Source of the DNA: Wuchereria bancrofti
Lineage: Eukaryota; Nematoda; Chromadorea; Rhabditida; Onchocercidae
NCBI GenBank assembly: GCA_005281725.1
Contig: SSBO01000009.1
Location: 793,817-857,816, forward strand
Direction: 5' to 3'
Length of the DNA: 64,000 nucleotides
Positions 13,891 through 25,081 of this stretch are shown in pieces. The notes beneath the pieces were generated by a model that ran no database searches, was not told where the DNA came from, and saw only the letters and a program-made list of their open reading frames with translations. Positions within the stretch are counted from its first letter, which is position 1, and each line of letters opens with the position of its first letter. The position numbers and the translations under genes are program-made.

Positions 13891-15667
13891 ATGATTTACA
13901 ATTTACGACATCGAGGATTACTTCGAGCAAAAGGAAAGGAAGTATTTCAATTCCTGCAAGCTCTCGTCACAAATGATATCAGGTCAGGTATGCTTTTCTT
14001 TAATTAACTTAATTAACTTTTATTATAAGTATGCATTTATGTAATTCGTTCCTGCATCGTGTTCAGTGTTCGATTACCTACAAAAATTGTTGTTCATATG
14101 ATAGCATATATGTATCTTTGTAAGATTATATGATTACACTCACAGAGTTACTAAATAATTGTTATCCCTATATCGATTATATTTAATAATATTAGTAGGT
14201 TTTTTAATGAAAGATGATGGAGAAAAATTTGACATGCTGAAGATTATGTTGCAAAATGAAGGAACTTAAGTTTTTAATTGACCTTTACAAATGTGAAGCA
14301 AATTGAATTAATGTAAGTGACAATTTAGGCATTTAGTAGATGGTCAAGCACAGTATGCTTTGTTGCTCAATAATCGTGGTCGTATTGTGGAAGATTTAAT
14401 TTTGTATCGACAAGCAGATGAAATTTTAATTGAAAGCGATCGAAGCAATCAATTGAAATTACGGAAATTGTTTGAAATGTTTAAAGTACATAAAGATGTA
14501 ACAATTGAAGAAGTAACAGAGAGGTGTGTTTATCATGCTGATAGCGCAACGAGTGATATTCCTGGCATTCAAGATCCGCGAGTTCCATCATTTGGTAAAC
14601 GTATTCTTAGCAAAATTTTGCCAGGTAATAATATTCTATAAGTTTTTCTTTTTTTTTTTTCTTTTAAATCTATTTTTCTTGTAAAGAGAAAAAATTCTTT
14701 GTTAATAACAAGGGAATTACAAATGTTTGACGTACTTTATTATTAAAACATTGAGTGCTAATGCTTAATAGTTTTTAGCTTTCAGATGACCAAACAGTAG
14801 ATGAGAATGCATATCGAGAAAGGCGTTTTGATTTCGGTATACCGGAAGGACCGAATGAAGTTGCTGGTGAACTTCCATTATTTATGAATGCCGATATCAT
14901 GAACGGTGTAAGGTCTGTAAATACTGTAACTTTGATTTTTCTCAATATTTCCTTCATCTATCAGCGTTATTTTCATTAAAAAAATATGGATATACTATAC
15001 TATACAGTATGGTCCTCAATATGAAATACTATTTCAGCTTAATTCCTTATTCATTTTTATATTCTTTTGTCAAAATTCACCCAGTATTGTCACTTTAAAT
15101 GCTTCATCTTAAGTAGTTCTAGTATTTCAGTGCTAATAAAGGATGTTACTTAGGGCAAGAATTGACAGCCCGGGCATTAAACGCACCAGAAATACGGAAA
15201 CGCCTTTTGCCTTTCACATGTAGAAGTAAGCAGTGGATTTTTTTTTTCTTTTTATTTTCTACTATATTTTTATCATATCATACATTTTATAAAGTTTGTC
15301 AACTAGGATAAACAAAATCCTGCAATTGTTTTTCAGTGTCGTGTTAACAGTATTAAGAATTTCCAATTAACTGTTACACCAGCTAAATTTTTCCTAGTTC
15401 CTCATTTCTTCATGTCTTCTTTCATTTAGCATTTCCAAATTACTTCTTAAATTCTGTTCAGGTATGGTTACTGGACCACTAACTAACAGTGATGGACGGC
15501 GTGCAGGAAAGGTAATTGCATGTACCGGAAGGAAAGGTTTAGCCTTGGTATATACTTCAGGTAGTAATCCACCAACACATTTCCAGTTGCAGAATGAAAA
15601 TATTGAAATTTTTCTACCTTCTTGGTGGCCATCTGATTCTTTCAGTGTTTCATCACAGGCGCTATGA
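13891..15667 (+). CDS. IBA57: IBA57-like Fe-S cluster assembly protein (YgfZ/GcvT family)
   Basis: Five exons: 13891-13982, 14329-14624, 14786-14912, 15131-15225 and 15462-15667 (TGA), 271 aa, all phases consistent. The signature K-G-C-Y-x-G-Q-E is present as KGCYLGQELTAR, with its cysteine at residue 177. The N-terminus reads RGLLRAKGKEVFQFLQALVT, the usual beginning of the folate-binding fold. In eukaryotes IBA57 acts with ISCA1/ISCA2 in mitochondria to build [4Fe-4S] clusters. Only about eight residues precede the conserved domain, so no clear mitochondrial presequence is encoded from this ATG. An AG lies 5 bases upstream (GATAGCAG), so either trans-splicing or an unseen upstream coding exon is possible. 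AATAAA at 15677-15682 lies 9 bases after the stop. Confidence 0.92.
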
Positions 15668-16276
15668 AAATTTGAAAATAAAGTGCTACTTTCCATCTGC
15701 CTGTGTCCGTTGTTCCATGTAGATAGTATTAGATGATATCAGAGTATGTACTACCTCATTCAAGTTCAAATTCTTGTCACTAGAAAGATGTGAAGGCTAA
15801 AAATTTCCTCTTAGAAGAGAGTTTGTTATCATTTCAATGAGGAATGCCAGCAAAGACAACCTTTTTTGCTAATGTTTTTAGTACTTCTTATTGAATGAAT
15901 GAACTTGAATATTAGATTTACGTCTCATTCCTCATATTTCGTTTAATAAAGTAATTCTATAGTGCAAGTTTACAAACACAACGAAAACAAGTGTTTAATA
16001 TGCAATTGTAATGATAGATATTACCAAACAATAAAAGGAAAATGTTAACTAAATGGAACGGAACATAAAATCTGCATGAAACACGAAAGCCGATGATTTT
16101 TGAAAAGCAGAATTAATTAAACTCCATATTTAAGCAAGATATCCACACCCATTCAATGAAGGAAGACAGAGGATCAATAAATGTGGATGGATGTGTACGG
16201 TTATTACATGAGGAAATATTCGGCAGTACTAAAAATCATTTCACAACAACAAGCTGTTTTATGAGTATATATGGAA
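15668..16276. other. Intergenic region between convergent IBA57 and CacyBP
   Basis: The IBA57 poly(A) signal AATAAA is at 15677-15682. The remaining 600 bases show no convincing coding exon on either strand. Less AT-biased stretches near 15700-15860 look like untranslated sequence. Confidence 0.55.
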
Positions 16277-18342
16277 TTACAATGTGGGTTCATCTGGGTT
16301 TAAATTCTTTTTTGTCTGGCTTTCATGCCATGCTTTACAAATTGTCCTTTTCATGTCATCATCTCCTTCATCGTACAGTTGCTTCATCAAACTCATCAGT
16401 GATTCTTGTGGATCTGCTTTCTGATCAAGTTTTGGTGTGCTAAAAAAAAAAACAAGAGTTATATTGAAGTCAAACACATCCAAACTTAGAAACAAAACAT
16501 TGCTTGAGAATAAATCGCCCAAAACTAAGAAATATTATATATATATGACACAAAATTCTGACCTCTTCTCTTTGCTCTGCATTTCTGCTTTCGTCAAATA
16601 CTTCCAATTTCCCTCTTCACTTTTTCGCATCATGATCAACAGAAGGTTCGTTTTTTGCTATAAGCAAGATTAAAACAGATTATTTTACTGGAGTGAAAAT
16701 AATTTGTTAATTAACCAGAGTTTTATGCAATGTGATCCTATAAACGGAAATAAGCAGAATGCATATTCTGAAAGATCAAGAAATTTTTTCTGTGGTTACA
16801 CAGAAAAACAAAGGTAGGACATAAAGAACAGGTACTACCAGTTAGAAGTGAAGCTGTAGAAGGGTAGTAAGAAAAGATAAAATATAAATGATTTCAAACT
16901 GATTCGACTGTTTTGCACCTATGATCAAGAACAAAAAACCAAAATACAGAATATATCATTTGGACGTCATGAAAGAAATTCGTGACGGTGAGAATGAGAG
17001 CGTAATGCAATTATATGTTGAAGCCTATATAAATATATAGAAGAGTTAAATTTTGAAATAAAGTGAAAATAATTTTAGATGAAATTAAAAAAAAATGCGA
17101 CGTTTTTCAATAATAGCTTAAGAATGATGGAAGCGTTACCTTGAAAGAGGAGCCGGATGGATTGATTGTTTTCAATAAACCCTTTATTATTAAAGAGTAA
17201 TTTTTTGAAGATACATCATGAGCATTAACTTGTACTTCACTGCAACCAAGAAAAAAAGTAGCAACCGGTCTGATAATATATGTGTCTAGATATTTCATCG
17301 TTATATAGAGAATCCATTTCTTTCTAACACTGCATAACTAAAATTTGAAATTGTAATCCATTCAATTTTTACCTTTCCGTAAAGTTGACTGTAATTTGTT
17401 CTTCCGGAACAGTATGTATGTCTGGAATAGTAAGGTAAAGCTTCACATATTTGTCACTTTGATCCCAAGCTGAAATATTGATAACAGTTAGGAAAACCTT
17501 TTATTATGCAACCGTTTCCATAGGAAAAGACAAAATCCCAAACTGGAAGAGACACATTCAATTATACATGAATGAAATTGAAAAACATCTAATCGAAATC
17601 TTAATTTCAAATAGCAAATTTTATCAACATGACAATAAGGATTCTACCTTGCAATTTGTGGTACTGAAGTCATAAGTAATTCTGACATCATTCCACACCT
17701 TTTTTTTAAGATATTTCCTAATTTCCAACGCAGCGGAACATACACCACTGCGACTAAAATCCCAAAAGAAGCCTCAATATACAAATTAAATAACTTATCG
17801 TCAACGGATTCAGTTACCATAATTAGTAATTTTCACTGTTGCCAACGGTACAGCATTTGAGGATGCAACTTCTGTCCTCGATTGCTTCAAAACTGGTACA
17901 TCACCACATCCATCAATATTATTCGCTGCTTCCAGTGCTTTTATCTGAAACAAAACGATAATTATTATTTGCCGACAACTATTTTGCTTATTTGTAAAGT
18001 AAATAAGAACTGTATACTTAGTAAAACTGTTTTATATGTCTTAATTTTTTTGTTTACCGAGAAAAAGCACTTCATACTGAGCAGATGGTTTTTGTTGATC
18101 AACTTCAATCTTTTTAAATCTTTTTATTCAGTTTTTTTTAATCCTTTTGTTTCTACTCTTAGGTTTATCTAGTAAAACTACCTACACCTGCTAATAATGT
18201 TGGCTAATTTTGCTAACTTTACCTTGCCTTCAATTTCCGTGATCTTTTCATCCAGCATACTCTTTGTCATTTTACGTGATGCAATGGAACGCAAACTTCG
18301 CAATTCATATAAGTCATGTCGTAGTTCAGTACGCTCTTCCAT
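16277..18342 (-). CDS. CACYBP: Calcyclin-binding protein / Siah-interacting protein homologue
   Basis: Six exons on the minus strand: 18223-18342, 17818-17944, 17373-17469, 17140-17239, 16563-16657 and 16277-16439 (TAA). They encode 233 aa; the human protein is 228. The N-terminal 40 residues are helical and charged (MEERTELRHDLYELRSLRSI). The CS domain starts at YAWDQSDKYVKLYLTIP near residue 82 and runs to about 160. The C-terminal SGS-type region contains LYDEGDDDMKRTICKAWHES, almost invariant in CacyBP. In mammals the protein bridges SIAH E3 ligase to SKP1 for beta-catenin turnover and binds S100 proteins; worms lack canonical S100 proteins, so the partner here is unknown. An AG dinucleotide two bases before the ATG could accept a spliced leader. 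Confidence 0.94.
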
Positions 18343-18461
18343 TTCTGTTATTCGTTGTGAAAACTTAACAAAATTCAATAGTCTAAAAATTGACGACTGC
18401 AATAAGACACATAGTTTTATTCAACATATAATTTTATTCAAAGAATAATAGATGATAATAT

Positions 18462-18583
18462 CGAAAAACTAACACAAACAGAAAATCTTATAAATAACCA
18501 ATCAATGAACAACTTCTCCATAACGAAAAACTAACACAAACAGAAAATCTTATAAATAACCAATCAATGAACAACTTCTCCAT
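18462..18583. repeat. Near-perfect 62-bp tandem duplication
   Basis: Copies at 18462-18523 and 18524-18583 share CGAAAAACTAACACAAACAG and everything after it down to ACTTCTCCAT. They lie about 120 bases upstream of the CacyBP start, in its probable promoter. The identity implies a recent duplication. Confidence 0.9.
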
Positions 18584-19117
18584 CTCTCAAATGCTTGCAT
18601 TCAAAAGAATTAAAAAAAAAAAAAAAAAAAAAAACAACACATGGCGAATTAGATTTCAAGAAAAAGAAAACATGTAATTATATTCTTATAAATTTCTAAC
18701 AAATTAATAATTAATTAAGAGTGCGCAATCTTAAAAATATGCGCCTCTCTCAGCGTATTAATTTATGCAAACTCAAAAACAAATCCTAAACATTTCAGTT
18801 TAAATCATCGCACCAAATGAACTTTCGCGTTATCGCAAGTTGATGAGCAAACCCATTGCCTCATTCTAGGATTTGCTGGAATGTTCTCGATTATTGATTT
18901 GCATCTCTGCTGTCTCTTTATTCGGTGCACTCTTTCTCCTTCAATTTCTTTCACAGCAGTAAAACGCTGATTTTTTCTCATTGTTTCTCGTCTGACGCAC
19001 ACTTGCACTTACATGTTTTCTTGCATCTCTATCATCTCTTACATTGTCTCATCTTTAATCTCTAACTCCGACAGCTTTATTATCTCTGATCTTTGTCATT
19101 CCTTCATTTTCCTATCT

Positions 19118-19245
19118 TGGGGGACGTACGCGGGGGCATATAAATGTGGACACGCGTCGCACACGTATCTACGACGCGTCGTACACGTATCTACGTATAC
19201 ACATACATGCATACACATACGCACGTGCAAGCTTACGTGCTGGTA
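19118..19245. repeat. CpG/ACGT-rich patch with 22-bp direct repeat
   Basis: This is a sharp composition break in AT-rich DNA. Two 22-bp copies at 19152-19173 and 19174-19195 each start ACGCGTCG and end GTATCTACG. Many ACGT and ACGCGT motifs surround them, and a TATAAA lies at 19139-19144. The function is unknown; promoter or protein-binding cluster is a guess. Confidence 0.6.
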
Positions 19246-19382
19246 TATTACGTCTCACTTCCTCAGACTTGAAGTTATTTTGCAAAATAATTTGAATGGA
19301 AGTTCCCTATAGTTAGAGGAGATTACGAGTGGAATAGAATAAGTCACAAATGACACGTCCGCTGTGACGGAAAATAATGATG

Positions 19383-19425
19383 TTACGTAGGGTCATGACA
19401 TGCTATTACGTGGGGTCATAACATG
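19383..19425. repeat. 20-bp direct repeat pair
   Basis: TTACGTRGGGTCATRACATG occurs at 19383-19402 and again at 19406-19425, differing at two positions. Confidence 0.8.
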
Positions 19426-19998
19426 TTTTACACAAAACCTCCAAAATATTTTTCAAATACTTGTGGGAAATATGAAAAAAGTTTTTTGCAAAAATTTCAG
19501 TGGTGATTAAAATTTCGATGAGTTTTTCCGAAATTTCTCAAATTAATCAATTGTTGTTGTTAATTATTTCTTAATTCTGTAAAACTTTTTCTAAATTAGT
19601 AAAATTTTCGTTTCAATAAACAGTTAACAAATATTACTTCAGAGTATACTAATATATCGATTACATTTCACTTTACAGTTTCATTGTTTTAAATTTCAAA
19701 TATTCATAAGAATTGAAATACTATTAATGATTATATTTTCATGCAAAATTTCCCAGTAATTTCTCATTATTGATTGAAATACGAGGTAAAATCAGTAAAC
19801 TGTTGTAAAATAAGTCGGAAAAAAAAAATATGATGCTTTTGCGTAATGAAACAATTTTTGCGTACGTCAACTGTTTCATTCTTTTGACGAATGATTGAAA
19901 GAAACTGAACAATTTGCTGTCATCAGTTCGTTTGATAAGAGACGTTGATGCATTTTTGTGAATGTCAACTTGTTAAAACATTTTTATTTCAATATCTG

Positions 19999-20042
19999 TC
20001 TGTGTGTGTGTGTGTGTATGTGTGTGTCTGTGTATGTGTGTA
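19999..20042. repeat. TG-rich microsatellite
   Basis: An interrupted (TG)n tract that includes TGTGTGTGTGTGTGT. Confidence 0.9.
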
Positions 20043-20510
20043 CGTAATTGTATTTTATTTTATATATAATATAAAATTAGACATAAATTATTAAATTTTT
20101 ATCAAAAATACAATTCATTTTTTCATATTTATTTGACGTATTTTCACGTGTAAAAATTAGTGATATTACACGCATAATAATGATTACATGAAAATGCAAT
20201 AAATGATCGAACACAAATCAATCGATAAAATGAAATTTCATTATAATAATAATTTGAATGGAATAAAATGTAATTTGCTACATTCTGTTTTTTGCTTCAA
20301 TCAATAAATTCGGTGTATTTGTTCTTCTTAATTCAAAATGAAGAAAATCAATGATCAAAACATAAAGATTGAGGATCAAAAAAAAAAAAAAGGAAAAAAA
20401 TTCCAAATTGTTTATATCAAAAATAGAAATGAAAATAAAACATTTTGCATTTGTAATTGATTGACTAATTTTTACCTAATTAAATTTCATCCTTAGATCA
20501 GAAAAACTAT

Positions 20511-20578
20511 TATTGTTATTATTATTATCATTACCATCAGTTTTTTATTGTTATTATTATCATCATCATCATCATCGA
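20511..20578. repeat. TTA/TCA trinucleotide microsatellite
   Basis: Interrupted TTATTATTATCA and TCATCATCATCATC runs. Confidence 0.85.
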
Positions 20579-23515
20579 TATCATCAATTTATCTGATCTC
20601 TTTCAGTTCTTCTTTTCGTTTATTGTTGATGAATTTTTTGTTGGCAAAATGTAAACGACAATGAAAAAAGAAAATTTTTCGAAAAATTTTTTCCTATTTA
20701 AATTTAAAAATTTATCATAATATTTGTTTCTTTTTCAGAATGGAAAAAAAAAACTGAGACAACAGCGCCTAGTATTATCGTTCATGTCATTAATACAAGG
20801 ACACTGAGATGAACACAAGCGCTTCTTTGATGGTTATTTCTAATTTTTTTTTTTTATTTAAAAAAGGATATTCTTAATCAGATAATGATATTTCCAAATT
20901 TTGTGCAAAGTTAAAATGTAATTAGCCATTTGCATAAATTTAATAAAGTTCAAAGATTACAGATGAATACTATTTTTTTTTTTTAAACATTTTATTCATT
21001 TTAATCTGAAACGAATAATTATTTTGCAACTATTAATAATACAATAAGTTTCCCTTCTATAATACTAAATATTTTATAGTCATTGAAATGAAGTAAGTAA
21101 AGTTGAATTTTATTGTTTTTGCTAAACAAAATTGCACAAGTTAACAAATAAGCAAGTAAAAATGTAAACAAGTAATTATATAATTAATTTAATTGTTGTT
21201 GTTGTTGCTGTTTTTTTTTATATTTAATTGAAGTGAAAAATTTTGAATGCATAAATATTATTACAAAAAATAAAAAATAATAAAATAAATAGTAATTTTC
21301 TCTTAATTATATTTTTGATTGTTCAAAATTTCTCACTTAGAATATTCATTCAACAATGATTTTTTCTCTCTCTTTTTATTAAAGGTATTTATTTAGGCGC
21401 TAAGCATTTTAATTCTAACTATCTAATGAGTTATTTTATGCATAATTTTAATTTAATTAAAAAAATAATTTCAATTTAATTTCTTCTCAGATAGATGTTA
21501 CTATTTTGGAACTTTAAAAATACACTTAGAAACAATAGTATTATTCGAGAATTCTCGAAAATATAAACTGAAAATGATATCAACAATCCAAAATGATATC
21601 AGTATTTGTGCTATAAGAATGATAAGATTTGCTTTTATGCAAATTAATTTGATACTAATTGATAAGATTAAAATTAATTAGTGGAAGACAAACATTTAAC
21701 ATTGAAAGGATATTTTATTATAATTTGTTTCAATTATATAAAAAAAGTGATTGTTTTTGCATTTTTATTAAAAAATAAATTATTTCAAAATTTACTATTT
21801 GTTTCTTTTTTTGTCATTATTGTTTGTTTACAGTAATATATTGTTTGCTCTGCAACAAATAAACATTTCAGTAAAATTAATATTTCGCTTTCATCGATTG
21901 ATCCTTTATTGATCGTTTTTTTTTTTTGATGAAAATAAATTTTTTAAATGAATTTAATAATACAAATATATCAGTCATTTGAAGTCATTGAAATTTTCCT
22001 TCTTTTAAATTAATTACCAATTTTAATCGGATAATATATGAATGAAAATGATGAAACATTTCAATGATTGGTTACAATTAATTAGAAAATGACGATAAAA
22101 TGACAATGTTTATTGTTTTGCTTTTTAGATAATCAGAAAACAATATGGGCAATAATTTGATATATTGGAATTTAATTAAATAGAATGAAAGTGAAATTAA
22201 ATTAAATTAAATTAAATTAATGGACAAATTATTCATTTGAGCAAATGAAATAAATGAATCATAAACATTGCAATTGATGGATGTGCCGTAAAAGTTAACA
22301 AAAATCAAACAAAACAGACTGAACCAACAAATTAAAAGAATTTCTCTCTTTTCTATTTTTATATTTTTATGAACGAAGAAAACATTTTTTCCCTATAATT
22401 TCTTTTCTTCAAAATTTTATTTCATTTTAACACAAAATTTAACATTTGCAATTTTAATTTCAATTTTTAAAATTTTAATGATTCATTCATAGCATATATG
22501 TTCGAATTTTAATCAATTAAAATTTTAACCAATCAAATGAAATATTTTCAATAATTCACAATTAAATTCATAATAACAATAATGATATTTTAATGTTAAT
22601 TTTAAAATTAAAAAAAAAATAGAAAATAAGAAAAAAAGAAGGAAAGAAGAGAAAAAAGAAAAGTAAAAAAAGCAATGATACATTATTATTCTAATTTGAA
22701 ATTGACGTCAACTTATTTAAAAAAAAAAAAAAAATATTTTTAAAATATATTAGTAATAATTTATTTGTTATTTGTACAGCAAAAATACCTCCGAAACTAT
22801 TTGATGAATTCAATAACTAATCAATCAAAATGAATTGTAAACATATATTGACAAAGTCATCCATTGGGACTTACTGTTAATTGTGAAAAAGTTCGTAATG
22901 ATGTCATTTGCAAATTCAATTTTATTGATTTTTCAAAAAAAAAAAAAAATGTGCGCATTTTAAAATAGAATGAGCTTACTTTTTAAAAAAAAGGAAAAAG
23001 GAAAAAATTGTTCCTTTGTCTTTTTTGCCTTTTTTTTTTTTGCTCCAATTAATTCAAATAAAACTAATTTGTTTAGTTTTATAAAAAAAAATGATAAATA
23101 ATTTGTAACAAATGATAATAACAATAATTGATGATGATAATGATAATAATGATGACGAATCACATTATCATCATTATTTCTTTCTTTTTTTTTTTTCACT
23201 GCAATCCCTCCTCTTTCTTCGTTATGCCTTCTCATTTACAATGGCTCAATCATCCATTTCTCAGTTGTTTGTATTCATGAAAAGCTTTTCTTTTTTTTTT
23301 TTTTGCTCAAAATGAGTTTTTATATTTTAGTTTGACTTTTTTTTTGTTGTAAACCAAAAAAAAAGCAAAAATGATAGAATTTATTGATTTTTGAATTCTT
23401 GGCTTCAAAAATTTCTCCACTAATTTCAGCCAAAAATGTGATTTTTCCTTTTGACTTTTAATTTATTTACTATTTTATAGCCATTACAATTTATTGCATA
23501 TAATGCAAAATAATA

Positions 23516-23563
23516 ATAATAATAACAATAATAATAATAAATAATGATAATAATAATAATGAC
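23516..23563. repeat. AAT trinucleotide microsatellite
   Basis: Interrupted (AAT)n tract in the CacyBP-CCDC9 intergenic region. Confidence 0.85.
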
Positions 23564-25081
23564 TGAGAGTAATGCAATTGAAAATAAATTTTGAATTTAA
23601 TGAACTTATAAAATCATTCTAAAATTAAAAATAAAAGTGAGAAAAAAGAAAAAAAAGGGGAAGAAATAGTATTGAGAAATGATTAATTAATAACTGAAAG
23701 TAATCTAATTGAAAATAAATTTTTAATTAACAAATAAAACTAATACATCTATCATTATATCATTTTCTTTTTTTTTTGAAATAAATTTAAATAAATTAAA
23801 TTAGCTTATCAATATTCAAATTATTTTTTCTCAGTACTATTTCGCCTCCTTCTTTTTTTTTTTTTTTCTCATTTTTATTTTTAAGCTTGTAACTAGTGAA
23901 GAATTTTTAGTTAAAATAATTGTAAATTTTAATTTTTTTAATTTATTGAAAAAAAAAAAGGAATTAATATTATAGATGTGAAGAGAGAGAGGGAGAGAGA
24001 GAGAGAGGGAGTTATTGTTGTTGTTTGGGTAGCCCTAAAGATGTAATATATTGATGATATTTTCCGCTGTTTTTTTTTTTCTTCCATATTTTTCTTTTTT
24101 TTTTTTTTTCAATTTATTTCTTAGTCATTTCTGTATTCAATTGCATTTCTTTTAATAAAGAAATTATTATATTGGCAAATAATTTATCATTGCTATAAAA
24201 ATATTTTATTTTTTGTTATTTAAATATTTTTGCATTTTAATATATTTTAATTATTTTTATTGATTAATGTTTATTTTAAAATTCATTTAAATTTATTTAA
24301 GATTATAATTTCATCCGATTGATTTTATATTTTGCATTGCATCACATGTAAAAAGCAATGATAATATGTAATATAGGAGCGCAAAATATTTCAATTTTAA
24401 ATTAAAAAAAATTGATTGATGAAAAAAATTTAGCACTTGCTACTTTTGTTAAGTGCTTTCTCATCATACTTTTTAAATTTCATTTCCTTTTTTTTTTTTT
24501 TTATCAAATAAAAATTATTAAGTATTAAACGTTGCATACTTTAAAAATTTTAAGTGAACCAAATTCAAAGACATTATTTATTAGTTAGAAATGAATTAAT
24601 AAATTAGTAATTCAAATCATTAATTTATTAAATCAAATTTTATCATTATTCAATGGTAAGTTTAATTTTTTCCTTTTTTTTTTTCAAACTTTTACTACTT
24701 CAATTAATTTTTTATTTTTCTTTCTTTTACATATGGCAATGAAAGTTTATTATTGTCATTGAAAAAAATCACATTTCTCATAATTTATGAGATGGAAAAA
24801 ATCATTTGGAAAATAAATTTTTAACTAAATAATATTGAAAAGTTTTCTTTTTTTTTCTTCTCCTTCTTTTTCAGGTACTTTTTTTCAATAATTTTTTTGA
24901 AATATTTTTTACAGTCATTTCAATCAGTGATAGCAGAAAAAAAAAGACTCTTTTAATTTCATTTATAAGAAAATGAAAAATTTTTTTCATTTTAACAATA
25001 TTGCGCATTTATTTCAAAAATAATTTGCGCATCAAACAATAATACTTAAAAAAAAAAAAATTTTTTTTTTAAATTAAAGTT

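Larger units (their letters stand above)
18343..25081. other. 6.7-kb intergenic region, AT-rich, no gene recognised
   Basis: This interval separates divergent CacyBP and CCDC9. It holds a 62-bp tandem duplication, a short CpG-rich patch, TG and TTATTA microsatellites, GA runs (23982-24010) and many A/T tracts. Short open frames here are low-complexity (Lys, Asn, Phe, Ile) and lack splice-consistent neighbours. I see no RNA gene. Confidence 0.6.

Noticed and set aside
17640..17760. Extra CacyBP exon in the intron before 17469
   Set aside because: The flanking exons already join in phase (TAT G + CT gives Tyr-Ala) and match the family without an insert.
18805..19008. 67-aa minus-strand frame with several Cys
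   Set aside because: No recognisable family and no splice partners; probably non-coding upstream DNA of CacyBP.
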